From DATFDN01 sp963767645 (GTDB taxonomy: Bacteria; Pseudomonadota; Alphaproteobacteria; Acetobacterales; Acetobacteraceae): DNA of 64,000 bases. The stretch lies in the NCBI GenBank assembly GCA_963767645.1, contig CAVYEW010000010.1, positions 721,201 to 785,200 of the forward strand, written 5' to 3'. A program made the translations under genes and the position numbers. Below, piece after piece: positions 36,864 to 44,757 of the stretch (the first letter of the stretch is position 1; each line of letters starts with the position of its first letter). Under the pieces are notes generated by a model. It saw nothing but the letters and a program-made list of their open reading frames with translations, had not been told where the DNA came from and did no database searches.

Positions 36864-37355
36864 ATGCGAAAGCGCAGTGACGGCGCGGCGCCGCGGGCCA
36901 TGCGGCCGGAGCAGGCCTCGGAGGTGGCGGCGCTGATCCGCGCGGCCTTCGCCGCCCAGCCCGTGGCGCTCGACCCGCCGCCCTCGGCGCTGCGCGTGAC
37001 GGCGCCGGAGATCGAGGCGCACCTCGCGCGGCCGGGAGGCGGGGGCGCGGTGGTCGAGCGGGACGGGTCCGTGGTCGGCGCCGTCCTGTGGGAGCCGACC
37101 GAATCCGGGCTGCGGATCAGCCGCCTGGCGGTCGCGCCGGCGTGGCGAAGGCAGGGGATCGCTGGCGCGCTTCTCGATGCGGTGGAGGCGGCGGCGCGGG
37201 CGGCCGGGCTGCACCGGCTCACGCTCGGCACCCGCCTCGCGCTGTGCGGCAACCGCCGCCTGTTCGCCGCCAACGGCTTCGTGGGGACGGCGGTGCACGC
37301 CCATCCCGGCTATCCGTCTCCGACCTGGGTGGAGATGACGAAGCGGCTCGGCTAG
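36864..37355 (+). CDS. GNAT family N-acetyltransferase
   Basis: The protein has 163 aa with the acetyl-CoA-binding motif A RLAVAPAWRRQGIAGALLDAVEAAARAAG (Q/RxxGxG/A type), followed by LTLGTRLALCGNRRLFAANGFVGTAVHAHPGYPSPTWVEMTKRL. The acceptor substrate is unknown. It is divergent from hslO and 28 bp upstream of the MFS gene, so probably co-transcribed with it. Confidence 0.85.
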   Translation: MRKRSDGAAPRAMRPEQASEVAALIRAAFAAQPVALDPPPSALRVTAPEIEAHLARPGGGGAVVERDGSVVGAVLWEPTESGLRISRLAVAPAWRRQGIAGALLDAVEAAARAAGLHRLTLGTRLALCGNRRLFAANGFVGTAVHAHPGYPSPTWVEMTKRLG

Positions 37356-37383
37356 CGTCTCCGGCCGCGGTTCGGGGGATCGG

Positions 37384-38556
37384 ATGGAGGGTCTGCGTGG
37401 GTGGGTGATCCTGGCCGCAATCGTGCTCGCGCGCATCGGCTTCGGCTACCAGTTCCAGAGCGTCGCCAGCCTCGGCCCGGAGGTCATGCAGCGCTTCCAC
37501 CTGGACTATGCGGGGCTTGGCTCGCTGATCGGCGCCTACATGGTGCCCGGCGTCTTCGCCGCCTTGGCGCTCGGCCTGCTGGCCCGCCGCTTCGGCGACC
37601 AGCTGGTCCTGGGCGGCGGGCTGGCGCTGATGGCGGCGGGCGGGCTGCTCGCTCCTTTCATCGGCGGGGCGGAGGGGATCGCGGCGGCCCGCGTGATCGC
37701 CGGCATCGGCGCGGTGGCGATGACGGTGCTGCAGGGCAAGGTCGTCGCCGACTGGTTCCCCGGCCCGCGCTTCATGCTGGCGATCAGCATCTCCGTCGGC
37801 GCCTATCCGGTCGGCATCGGCCTGGCGCAGATCGTCGCGCCGCCGCTGGCGCGGGACGTCGGATGGGCCTCGGCGTTCCTGGTCGGCGGCGCCGAGATGG
37901 CGCTCGCCACGGCGCTGTTCCTTGCCGCGTTTCGCTCCTCTCCTGCTGCCGAGCCGATCCGGCGGGCCTTCTCGATGCCGAGCCTCGCCGAATGCCTGCT
38001 GCTGGTCGTGGCGGGGCTGATCTGGACCGCCTACACGGCCGCCTATGCCGGGTGCCTCTCCTACGTGCCGTCCCTGATGGCGGTGCGCGGCGAGGGGCTG
38101 GTGCTGACCGGGGTGGTCATGGCCTTCGCCACCTGGGGCAACGTAGCCGGCACCTTGATCGGCGGCGCGCTGGCCGAGCGGCGTGGGCCGTGGCCGGCGT
38201 TCTGCATCGGCACCCTGGCGATGACCGCGGCGATCGCCGGGATGGGCCTGCTCGACCGGCCGATCCTGTGGGGCGCGCTGCTGGGGATTCCGGGCTCGAT
38301 GCAGTCCGGCGTGATCGTGGCGCTCGGCACGTTGTCCGCCCGCCCGCAACACCGCGCGGCGGGCATGGGGATCTTCTACACGACCTACTACCTGGGCGGC
38401 GCGGTGATCCCGGCGCTGTGCGGCCGCGCGGCGGACGCCGTGGGCGGCCCGGCCGGCGCGATGTACGCCGCCGCCCTGGTCTCGGCGCTGGCCTTTCCCG
38501 CCTATTTTCTGCATCGCCGCCTGGCCGCGCACGAGACGCTGCTGGCGCGCGCATAA
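37384..38556 (+). CDS. MFS transporter
   Basis: The protein has 390 aa and twelve predicted membrane segments, resembling the CynX/NimT-like MFS branch. Helices start at WVILAAIVLARIGFGYQFQSVAS; the loop 2-3 region LLARRFGDQLVLGGGLALM carries a conserved-type Arg-Arg-Phe-Gly-Asp. The second half includes AGLIWTAYTAAYAGCLSYVPSLM and GMGIFYTTYYLGGAVIPALCGRAAD. The substrate cannot be told. It ends directly before a pair of palindromic repeats. Confidence 0.9.
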   Translation: MEGLRGWVILAAIVLARIGFGYQFQSVASLGPEVMQRFHLDYAGLGSLIGAYMVPGVFAALALGLLARRFGDQLVLGGGLALMAAGGLLAPFIGGAEGIAAARVIAGIGAVAMTVLQGKVVADWFPGPRFMLAISISVGAYPVGIGLAQIVAPPLARDVGWASAFLVGGAEMALATALFLAAFRSSPAAEPIRRAFSMPSLAECLLLVVAGLIWTAYTAAYAGCLSYVPSLMAVRGEGLVLTGVVMAFATWGNVAGTLIGGALAERRGPWPAFCIGTLAMTAAIAGMGLLDRPILWGALLGIPGSMQSGVIVALGTLSARPQHRAAGMGIFYTTYYLGGAVIPALCGRAADAVGGPAGAMYAAALVSALAFPAYFLHRRLAAHETLLARA

Positions 38557-38650
38557 TCCCCTCCCTCCCGGCCCCCTCCCGCAAGGGGAGGGGGAGAAGA
38601 GAGAGCCCCCTCCCCTTGCGGGAGGGGGTTGGGGGAGGGGTCGGAGCAAT
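38557..38650. repeat. Paired GC-rich palindromic repeats (REP-like)
   Basis: CCCCCTCCCGCAAGGGGAGG (38572) and CCCCCTCCCCTTGCGGGAGG (38607) face each other around AGAAGAGAGAGC, followed by TTGGGGGAGGGGTCGGAGCA. The same unit in the other orientation lies at 3718-3810 and in part at 2165-2192. It separates convergent genes and can form a strong hairpin, so it may also terminate transcription. Confidence 0.7.
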
Positions 38651-38664
38651 GAAGAGTAATGGAG

Positions 38665-39252
38665 TCACTCCCGCCGCAGCCGGCGCAGGATCTCCTCCGC
38701 CTCGGCGCGCTCCGCGTGCAGCGCGCGCTCGGCGATGCCGCGCGGGAAGCCGGCGCGGGCCAGCACGCCGAGCTCGCGCAGCATCCCCGCCCTATCCGGC
38801 GTCTCGCCCGAGCGGAACGGCCCGATCCTCCGGCGCGCGGCGAGCGCCAGGGCGGCGGCAAGCTCGCTCGCCGGGTCCGCGCTCAGGGCCCGCGCGGCGG
38901 TCGCGGCATCGACGCCCTTGGCCGCGAGATGGGCGGCGGCGGCAAGCCGCGACTTGCCCCGACGGGTCAGCCGGCGCGCACGGGCAGCGGCAAAGGCGGC
39001 GTCGTCCACCGCCCCGGCGGCGAGGAGGCGCGCGACCACGCCGTCGATCGCGGCGAGCGCGCCTTGCGCCCTCTCGGCCGCGTACTCCGCCCCGTGCTCG
39101 GCCTCCGCCGCTCGTGACCAACGCGCGACCCGGCGGGCCAGCACGCGGCGCAGCCCAGCCTCGGTCGCCGCGAAGCGGGCGAGATAGGCAAGCGCGGCGT
39201 CATGCAGGCTGGCGGCATCCGGCGCGGGGCCGGGGGGCTTCGTGGCGGTCAC
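38665..39252 (-). CDS. recX: Regulatory protein RecX
   Basis: The protein has 195 aa from the GTG at 39252 (VTATKPPGPAPDAASLHDAALAYLARFAATEAGLRRVL). RecX inhibits RecA filaments. The all-helical tandem repeats are visible: YLARFAATEAGLRRVLARRVARW, VVARLLAAGAVDDAAFAAARARRLTRRGKSRLAAAAHLAAKGVDAATAARAL. It is rather Ala-rich. It is divergent from argD and not near recA in this window. Confidence 0.85.
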   Translation of the reverse strand: MTATKPPGPAPDAASLHDAALAYLARFAATEAGLRRVLARRVARWSRAAEAEHGAEYAAERAQGALAAIDGVVARLLAAGAVDDAAFAAARARRLTRRGKSRLAAAAHLAAKGVDAATAARALSADPASELAAALALAARRRIGPFRSGETPDRAGMLRELGVLARAGFPRGIAERALHAERAEAEEILRRLRRE

Positions 39253-39388
39253 GCGCCCACTATGCCAGAGGCCCCGCCCCGTCACACTCGTTTGACACAC
39301 CAGGAAGTCACGGCCAAAGTCTGCGGCTTCCTCTGGGTGCCCGCTCCGCGGGCGTTCCCCATTGGAGCAACACAGCACGAGGACGCTG

Positions 39389-40585
39389 ATGATCTCCGCC
39401 CTGATGCCGAACTACGCCCGCGCCGACCTCGCTTTCGAGCGGGGCGAGGGAGCCTGGCTGTGGACGGTGGATGGGCGACGATTCCTCGATTTCGGCTCGG
39501 GCATCGCCACCGCCTCGCTCGGCCACGGCAACCAGCATCTGGCTCAGGCGATCGCCGAGCAGGCCGGCAAGGTGATGCACGTCTCCAACCTGTACCGTAT
39601 CCCGCAGGCCGAGCGCTTGGCGGAGCGGCTGGTGCAGGCGACGTTCGCCGACAGCGTGTTCTTCTGCAACTCGGGCGCCGAGGCGAACGAGGGCATGATC
39701 AAGATGATGCGCAAGGCGATGGCCGAGAGCGGCAAGCCCGAGCGGTTTCGCATCATCTGCTTCGACGGCGCCTTCCACGGCCGCACCCTCGCCACCCTCG
39801 CCGCCACTGGCAACGCGAAATACCTCGCCGGCTTCGGCCCGGTGGTCGAGGGCTTCGACCATGTGCCGTTCAACAACATGAACGCGGTGCGCAACGCGAT
39901 CGGCCCCGCGACCGCCGGCATCATCGTCGAGCCGGTTCAGGGCGAGGGCGGCGTGCGTCCGGGCGACCTGCAGTTCCTGCGAGCATTGCGCGCCACCTGC
40001 GACGAGTACGGCTTGGTGCTCGGCATGGACGAGGTGCAGTCCGGCATGGGCCGCACCGGCAAGCTATTCGCCCATGAATGGGCTGGCATCGAGCCCGACG
40101 TGATGACCGCGGCGAAGGGCATCGCCGGCGGCTTCCCGCTCGGCGCCGTGCTCGCCAAGGAGTTCGTCGCCAAGCACATGGTCCCCGGCACGCATGGCAG
40201 CACGTTCGGCGGCAACCCGCTGGCCTGTGCCGCCGGCAACGCGGTGCTCGACGTGCTGCTCGCTCCGGGCTTCCTCGACGAGGTCGCCCGCAAGGGCGCC
40301 AAGCTGCGCGCCGGGCTGGAGGAGATCGCGCGCGAGTTCCCCGCGGTGTTCGAGGACGTGCGCGGCATGGGCCTGCTGCTCGGGATGAAATGCGTGCTGC
40401 CGCAAGCCGAGGTGCAGGTGGCCTGCGTCGCCGAGGGGCTGATGGCGATCACCGCCGGGGAGAACGTGCTGCGCATCGCCCCGCCGCTGGTCATCACCGA
40501 CAGCGACATCGACGAGGCGCTGCGCATGCTGCGCCGCGCCGCGCGCCGCTGCCTGCCCTCGGCGGCGACCCAGGCGGCAAAATGA
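39389..40585 (+). CDS. argD: Acetylornithine transaminase
   Basis: The protein has 398 aa from the ATG at 39389 (MISALMPNYARADLAFERG), with GAGGACG as ribosome site. It is a class III PLP aminotransferase of arginine synthesis (N-acetylornithine and 2-oxoglutarate). It shows FFCNSGAEANEGMIKMMRK, FHGRTLATLAATG, IIVEPVQGEGGVRPGDLQFLRALR, LGMDEVQSGMGRTG and the PLP lysine in TAAKGIAGGFPLGAVL. It overlaps argF by 4 bp (ATGA). Confidence 0.95.
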   Translation: MISALMPNYARADLAFERGEGAWLWTVDGRRFLDFGSGIATASLGHGNQHLAQAIAEQAGKVMHVSNLYRIPQAERLAERLVQATFADSVFFCNSGAEANEGMIKMMRKAMAESGKPERFRIICFDGAFHGRTLATLAATGNAKYLAGFGPVVEGFDHVPFNNMNAVRNAIGPATAGIIVEPVQGEGGVRPGDLQFLRALRATCDEYGLVLGMDEVQSGMGRTGKLFAHEWAGIEPDVMTAAKGIAGGFPLGAVLAKEFVAKHMVPGTHGSTFGGNPLACAAGNAVLDVLLAPGFLDEVARKGAKLRAGLEEIAREFPAVFEDVRGMGLLLGMKCVLPQAEVQVACVAEGLMAITAGENVLRIAPPLVITDSDIDEALRMLRRAARRCLPSAATQAAK

Positions 40586-41535
40586 GCGCGGCGCTGCGTC
40601 GGGCCGAGACGGTCGGGGAGGGGGCGCCGCCGCGTCATTTCCTCGACCTGCGGGACTTCGATACGCAGACCTTGCGCCAGATGCTGGACGCGGCGACCGG
40701 GCTCAAGCGCGCCAGGGGCCTGTCGTCGCGCCCGCTCGCCGGCAAGACGCTGGCGTTGATTTTCGAGAAGCCGAGCACGCGCACCCGCGTCAGCTTCGAG
40801 GTCGGAATGCGCCAGCTCGGCGGCGACGTGGTGGTGCTGAGCGCCAGGGACATGCAGACCGGGCGCGGCGAGAGCGTGTCGGACACGGCGCGCGTGCTGT
40901 CGCGCTACGTGGACGCGATCATGCTGCGCACCGATCGCGTCTCCAAGCTGCACGAGCTGGCGCGCTATGCGACCGTGCCGGTGATCAACGGCCTGACCGA
41001 TACCTCGCATCCCTGCCAGCTGATGGCCGACGTGCTGACCTTCGAGGAGCATCGCGGCCCGATCGCGGGACAGGTCATCGCCTGGTGCGGCGACGGCAAC
41101 AACGTCGCCCGAAGCTGGATCGAGGCGGCGGTGCGCTTCGGCTTCACCTTGCGCCTGGCCACGCCCGCCGCGCTGCGCCCGCCGCAGGAGCTGGTCGAAT
41201 GGGCGCGCGCGCAGGGCGGGCGGATCGAGCTGACGGATGATCCCGAAGCTGCCGTCGCCGGCGCGCGCTGCATCGTCACCGATGCCTGGGTCAGCATGTC
41301 GGACGACCCGAACGCCAACCGCCACAACCTGCTTGCCCCGTACCGCGTCACCAGTGCGCTGCTGGCCAAGGCGGCTCCCGACGCGATGTTCATGCACTGC
41401 CTGCCGGCGCATCGCGGCGAGGAAGTCGAGGCCGCGGTGATCGACGGCCCGCAATCGGTGGTGTTCGACGAGGCCGAGAACCGGCTGCACGCGCAGAAGG
41501 GCGTGCTGGCATGGGCGATGGGGGCGGTGCGGTAG
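40582..41535 (+). CDS. argF: Ornithine carbamoyltransferase
   Basis: The protein has 317 aa and condenses ornithine with carbamoyl phosphate to citrulline. The carbamoyl phosphate loop is FEKPSTRTRVSFEVGM; HPCQLMADVLTFEEH, AWCGDGNNVARSWIEAA and the ornithine loop DAWVSMSDDP, then MHCLPAHRGEEV, are all present. The start at 40582 overlaps argD (ATGA), so both are one arginine operon. No terminator with a T-tract is seen. Confidence 0.96.
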   Translation: MSAALRRAETVGEGAPPRHFLDLRDFDTQTLRQMLDAATGLKRARGLSSRPLAGKTLALIFEKPSTRTRVSFEVGMRQLGGDVVVLSARDMQTGRGESVSDTARVLSRYVDAIMLRTDRVSKLHELARYATVPVINGLTDTSHPCQLMADVLTFEEHRGPIAGQVIAWCGDGNNVARSWIEAAVRFGFTLRLATPAALRPPQELVEWARAQGGRIELTDDPEAAVAGARCIVTDAWVSMSDDPNANRHNLLAPYRVTSALLAKAAPDAMFMHCLPAHRGEEVEAAVIDGPQSVVFDEAENRLHAQKGVLAWAMGAVR

Positions 41536-41672
41536 AAACTGGGCGACCTGCATTTGATGGCAGGCTGGTGTGGTGCCGTTCGGCTGTTGTAGGCCGGCCG
41601 CATAGGAAACGACGGACATCTGTCAGGGCCGGGCGACTACTTGCCAAAGTCGTGCGCGAAGCCTCTGGCTTG

Positions 41673-41695
41673 CATACTTAAGGCGACTTAGTATG
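41673..41695. promoter_or_regulatory. Inverted-repeat operator upstream of parD
   Basis: CATACTTAAG and CTTAGTATG form arms of an imperfect palindrome around GCGA, ending 21 bp before the antitoxin ATG. ParD-type antitoxins usually autorepress at such a site. It is the most AT-rich stretch here. Confidence 0.5.
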
Positions 41696-41716
41696 TGCGG
41701 CGCCAAGGGAAGCGCT

Positions 41717-42004
41717 ATGGCCGAGATTGAGAGAGTGACCATCACCCTACCCGCCGACATGGCCGCCGCCGTACGCGGCGCCGTCGCCGGCGGCGACTAC
41801 GCCTCTACGAGCGAGGTGGTGCGCGAGGCCTTGCGCGACTGGAAGCTCAAGCGCGCGATGCAGGCGCAGGAACTCGCCGCTCTTAGGACCGATATCGAGC
41901 GCGGCCTCGCCGACGTCGAGGCCGGGCGCGTGCGGGACTTCGACGCCGGGCGGATCGCGGAGCGGGGGAGGCGGCTATCGGCCGGCCGCTCGCCCTCCGG
42001 CTGA
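41717..42004 (+). CDS. ParD-like type II antitoxin (ribbon-helix-helix)
   Basis: The protein has 95 aa from the ATG at 41717 (MAEIERVTITLPADMAAAVRGAVAGGDYASTSEVVREALRDWKLKRAMQ). The N-terminal ribbon-helix-helix fold binds DNA; the helical tail (LAALRTDIERGLADVEAGRVRDFD) would wrap the toxin. It overlaps the ParE-like toxin frame and has a palindrome just upstream, consistent with autoregulation. Confidence 0.88.
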   Translation: MAEIERVTITLPADMAAAVRGAVAGGDYASTSEVVREALRDWKLKRAMQAQELAALRTDIERGLADVEAGRVRDFDAGRIAERGRRLSAGRSPSG

Positions 42005-42309
42005 CCGAGGCAGCGGAGGCCGACCTCGCCGAGATCTGGAGTTATCTGGCGTTGGAAGCCTCCGAGGCGCGCGCCACGCGCTTCGTCGCGGCACTCGCGG
42101 CGCGCTTCGATCAGGCCGCGCTGATGCCTGACTCGGGCGCACCGCGGGAGCAGCTCGCGCGCGGGCTGCGGGTCCTCTTCCACCGGAGCTACGCGATTTA
42201 CTATCTGGCCGGCGCCATCGAGGTCGTCATCGTGCGCGTGATCCACGGCGCGCGAGACGTGGCCGTCTTGGCCGAGCGCGGCGGGTTCGCCGGGGAGAAG
42301 CCACAGTAA
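41977..42309 (+). CDS. ParE-like type II toxin (unusual start)
   Basis: The frame reads IGRPLALRLTEAAEADLAEIWSYLALEASEARATRFVAALAARFDQ...LRVLFHRSYAIYYLAGAIEVVIVRVIHGARDV, a complete RelE/ParE fold ending VLAERGG. The first ATG/GTG/TTG in this frame is TTG at 42052, which would remove the conserved LTEAAEADL strand and helix. A strong ribosome site GGGGGAGG (41964-41971) lies 5 bp before ATC at 41977, so an AUC start, or a mutated ATG, is suspected. Expected length with that start is 110 aa. Confidence 0.7.
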   Translation: MGRPLALRLTEAAEADLAEIWSYLALEASEARATRFVAALAARFDQAALMPDSGAPREQLARGLRVLFHRSYAIYYLAGAIEVVIVRVIHGARDVAVLAERGGFAGEKPQ

Positions 42310-42468
42310 GCAATCACGGGCAGGCCGGAGCCGGGATCGGCGGCAGCTTGGGCGCCTGCTGGCGCGCGCGGGCGACACCCGCATCCGCACTGGCGCCGGA
42401 GCGGAAATCCGTCCGCCTCTTGCGGTCACGTATCCCACGCGCCGCAATGATATCGTCCGTGCCCAGGT

Positions 42469-43374
42469 TTATGGAGCCCCGATCACCCTTGCCACCTCCT
42501 CGGGCGACTTCCGCACCAGCCCCTCATAATCCTTCAGCAACGTCTCGCTGATCTGGCCGGGCGTGAAACTATACTGCCCGATCTGCCGGATCGGCGTCAC
42601 CTCGGCCGCCGTGCCGGCCAGGAACGCCTCGGTGGCGTCCGCCATCTCCTCGGGGAGGATCGCCCGCTCGATCAGGCTCATCTGCCGGTTCTTGGCCAGG
42701 CTCATGACGCTGCGGCGGGTGATGCCGTCTAGGAAGCAGTCGGGCGTCGGCGTGTGGATATTGCCGTCCATGACGAAGAAGATGTTGGCCCCCGTCGCCT
42801 CGGCGACCTGCCCGCGCCAGTCCAGCATCAGCGCGTCGTCGTAGCCCTCGGCCTCCGCCTTGTGCTTGGACAAGGTGCCGATCATGTAGAGCCCGGTGGC
42901 CTTGGAGGCGGTGGGCGCGGTCTCCGGCGACGGGCGCTTCCACTCCGCCATTCCGAGGCGGATGCCCTTCATCCGCTCGGCGCCGAAATAGCTCGGCCAC
43001 TCCCAGGTGGCGATGGCGAGATGAATTTTCGTCTGCTGCGCCGAGACCGCGAGCTGCTCGGTGCCGCGCCAGGCGATCGGGCGCACATAGGCGTCGGTCA
43101 GATTGTTGGCCCGCAGCGTCTCGCAGCACGCCGCATCGATCTGCTCGGCGCTGTAGGGGATCTCGAAGCCCAGGAGACGCCCGGAGCGGATCAGCCGGTC
43201 GGTGTGGTCGCGCAGGCGGAAGATGTGGCCGTTATAGGCCCGCTCGCCCTCGAACACGGCGCTCGCGTAATGCAGCCCGTGCGACAGCACGTGCAGCCGT
43301 GCGTCCCGCCACGGGACCAGGGCGCCGTCCCACCAGATCATGCCGTCGCGGTCGTCGAACGGAACCAGCGCCAT
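42469..43374 (-). CDS. ilvE: Branched-chain amino acid aminotransferase
   Basis: The protein has 301 aa and is a class IV PLP aminotransferase for Ile, Leu and Val. It begins MALVPFDDRDGMIWWDGALVPWRDARLHVLSHGLHYASAVFEGERAY. YVRPIAWRG, the PLP lysine in SKATGLYMIGTLSKHKAEAEGYDDALMLD, and FFVMDGNIHTPTPDCFLDGITRRSV with FLAGTAAEVTPI follow. It is divergent from the MarR-type gene, an arrangement I associate with alphaproteobacterial petP-petR neighbourhoods. Confidence 0.94.
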   Translation of the reverse strand: MALVPFDDRDGMIWWDGALVPWRDARLHVLSHGLHYASAVFEGERAYNGHIFRLRDHTDRLIRSGRLLGFEIPYSAEQIDAACCETLRANNLTDAYVRPIAWRGTEQLAVSAQQTKIHLAIATWEWPSYFGAERMKGIRLGMAEWKRPSPETAPTASKATGLYMIGTLSKHKAEAEGYDDALMLDWRGQVAEATGANIFFVMDGNIHTPTPDCFLDGITRRSVMSLAKNRQMSLIERAILPEEMADATEAFLAGTAAEVTPIRQIGQYSFTPGQISETLLKDYEGLVRKSPEEVARVIGAP

Positions 43375-43468
43375 GAGGTCTTCCTTCGCGATTTCACAGC
43401 TTGTGACTTGCGAATCCTAGAATATACACCCAAATACGTCAACGATCCTGTCGCAAGGAACCTCAGCC

Positions 43469-44062
43469 ATGCCGGATGGAGGTGGCGGATCGATGGACGG
43501 CGCCAGCGCCGAGGCACGCCGGCCCTCTCGGCCCGCGCCCGAAGCAAAATCCCAGCCGGCCGGGGCCGGCCTGCTCTATCTGCGCGAGGAGGAGATCCGG
43601 CTCGCCCAGGACCTGCTGTTCTTCGCCTATCGCGACTTCACCAACGCCGCCGACGTGATCCTGGACGAGCTGGAGCTCGGGCGGGCGCATCACCGCACCC
43701 TGCATTTCATCGGCCGCAACCCGGGGATCACCGTCTCTGAACTGCTCGGCATCCTGCGCATCACCAAGCAGAGCCTCGCCCGCGTGCTGTCGGTGCTGGT
43801 GGAGCGCGGTTACGTGGCGCAGACGCCGGGGACCGACGATCGCCGGCAGCGCTTGCTGACGCTGACGCCGGCCGGGCAGGCCTTGGAACGGCGCCTGTTC
43901 GAACGCCAGCGCGAGCGGCTGGTCGCCGCCTACCGCGAGGCCGGGCCCGCTTCCGTGGACGGTTTCCGCCGTGTCATGCGCGGCGTCATGGACGAGACGG
44001 CGCGCGCCTATATCGAGGCAAGCGCCGCGCGACCGCGCGAGCCCTCGGCCCGCGGCGCCTGA
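43469..44062 (+). CDS. MarR family transcriptional regulator
   Basis: The protein has 197 aa (starts at 43469 or 43493). A disordered Pro/Ala N-terminus precedes a winged helix: EIRLAQDLLFFAYRDFTNAADVILDELELGRAHHRTLHFIGRNPGITVSELLGILRITKQSLARVLSVLVERGYVAQTPGTDDRRQRLLTLTPAG. It matches the PetP-type MarR proteins paired with a response regulator. Its stop overlaps the next start (TGATG at 44060), so it is coupled to the response regulator and kinase. An AT-rich intergenic stretch (TAGAATATACACC) separates it from ilvE. Confidence 0.9.
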   Translation: MPDGGGGSMDGASAEARRPSRPAPEAKSQPAGAGLLYLREEEIRLAQDLLFFAYRDFTNAADVILDELELGRAHHRTLHFIGRNPGITVSELLGILRITKQSLARVLSVLVERGYVAQTPGTDDRRQRLLTLTPAGQALERRLFERQRERLVAAYREAGPASVDGFRRVMRGVMDETARAYIEASAARPREPSARGA

Positions 44063-44757
44063 TGGCGCCGGAGAGCGCGCATGTCCTGGTGGTTGACGAC
44101 GATGCGCGTCTGCGCGCGCTGCTGTCGCGCTATCTCGGCGAGAACGGATTCCGCGTCACCATGGCCGATGGCGCGGCCGAAGCGCGGTCCACCTTGCGCT
44201 TCCTTGCGCCCGACCTGATCGTGCTGGACGTGATGATGCCGGGCGAGAGCGGGCTCCTCTTGGCCGAGGAGCTGCGGCGCTCGGCAAACGACGTGCCGAT
44301 CCTGATGCTCACCGCGCGCGGTGCCCCCGAGGACCGCATCGCCGGTTTCGAGGCCGGTGCCGACGACTATCTGCCCAAGCCGTTCGAGCCTCTCGAGCTG
44401 GTTCTGCGCATCCGCGCCATGCTGCGCCGCGCCGCGCCGCCGCCGCCGCCCTCCGGGCCGATGCGGATCGGGGCGACGGCGTTCTACCCCGAGCGCGGAG
44501 AGCTGCGCGGGGCCGACGGTCCGATCCGGCTCACCGCCGGCGAGGCGGCGCTGCTGGGCGCGCTGGCTCGCCGCGCTCACGAGGTGCTCTCGCGCGAGGA
44601 CATCGCTTTGGTGCTGGGCATGGACGAGGCGAGCGAGCGCGCGGTGGACGTGCAGGTCACACGTCTGCGCCGCAAGATCGAGCCGGATCCGCGCGAGCCG
44701 CGGTTCCTGCTGACGGTCCGCGGCCGCGGCTATGTGCTGAAGCCGGGGCCGGGCTGA
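44062..44757 (+). CDS. OmpR/PhoB family response regulator
   Basis: The protein has 231 aa. The receiver domain (VLVVDDDARLRALLSRYL) has acidic pocket DDD, phosphoacceptor Asp in DLIVLDVMMPGESG, Thr in LMLTARG and Lys in LPKPFEPLELVLR. The C-terminal winged helix (LSREDIALVLGMDEASERAVDVQVTRLRRKIEPDPREPRFLLTVRGRGYVL) binds DNA. It is coupled at both ends (TGATG overlaps) with MarR and the kinase. It corresponds by context to PetR-like regulators. Confidence 0.93.
   Translation: MAPESAHVLVVDDDARLRALLSRYLGENGFRVTMADGAAEARSTLRFLAPDLIVLDVMMPGESGLLLAEELRRSANDVPILMLTARGAPEDRIAGFEAGADDYLPKPFEPLELVLRIRAMLRRAAPPPPPSGPMRIGATAFYPERGELRGADGPIRLTAGEAALLGALARRAHEVLSREDIALVLGMDEASERAVDVQVTRLRRKIEPDPREPRFLLTVRGRGYVLKPGPG

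Noticed and set aside
42310..42468. Frame reading GDTRIRTGAGAEIRPPLAVTYPTRRNDIVRAQVYGAP before the ilvE end
   Set aside because: It looks somewhat protein-like but has no start codon and is not recognisable; too little to call a gene remnant.
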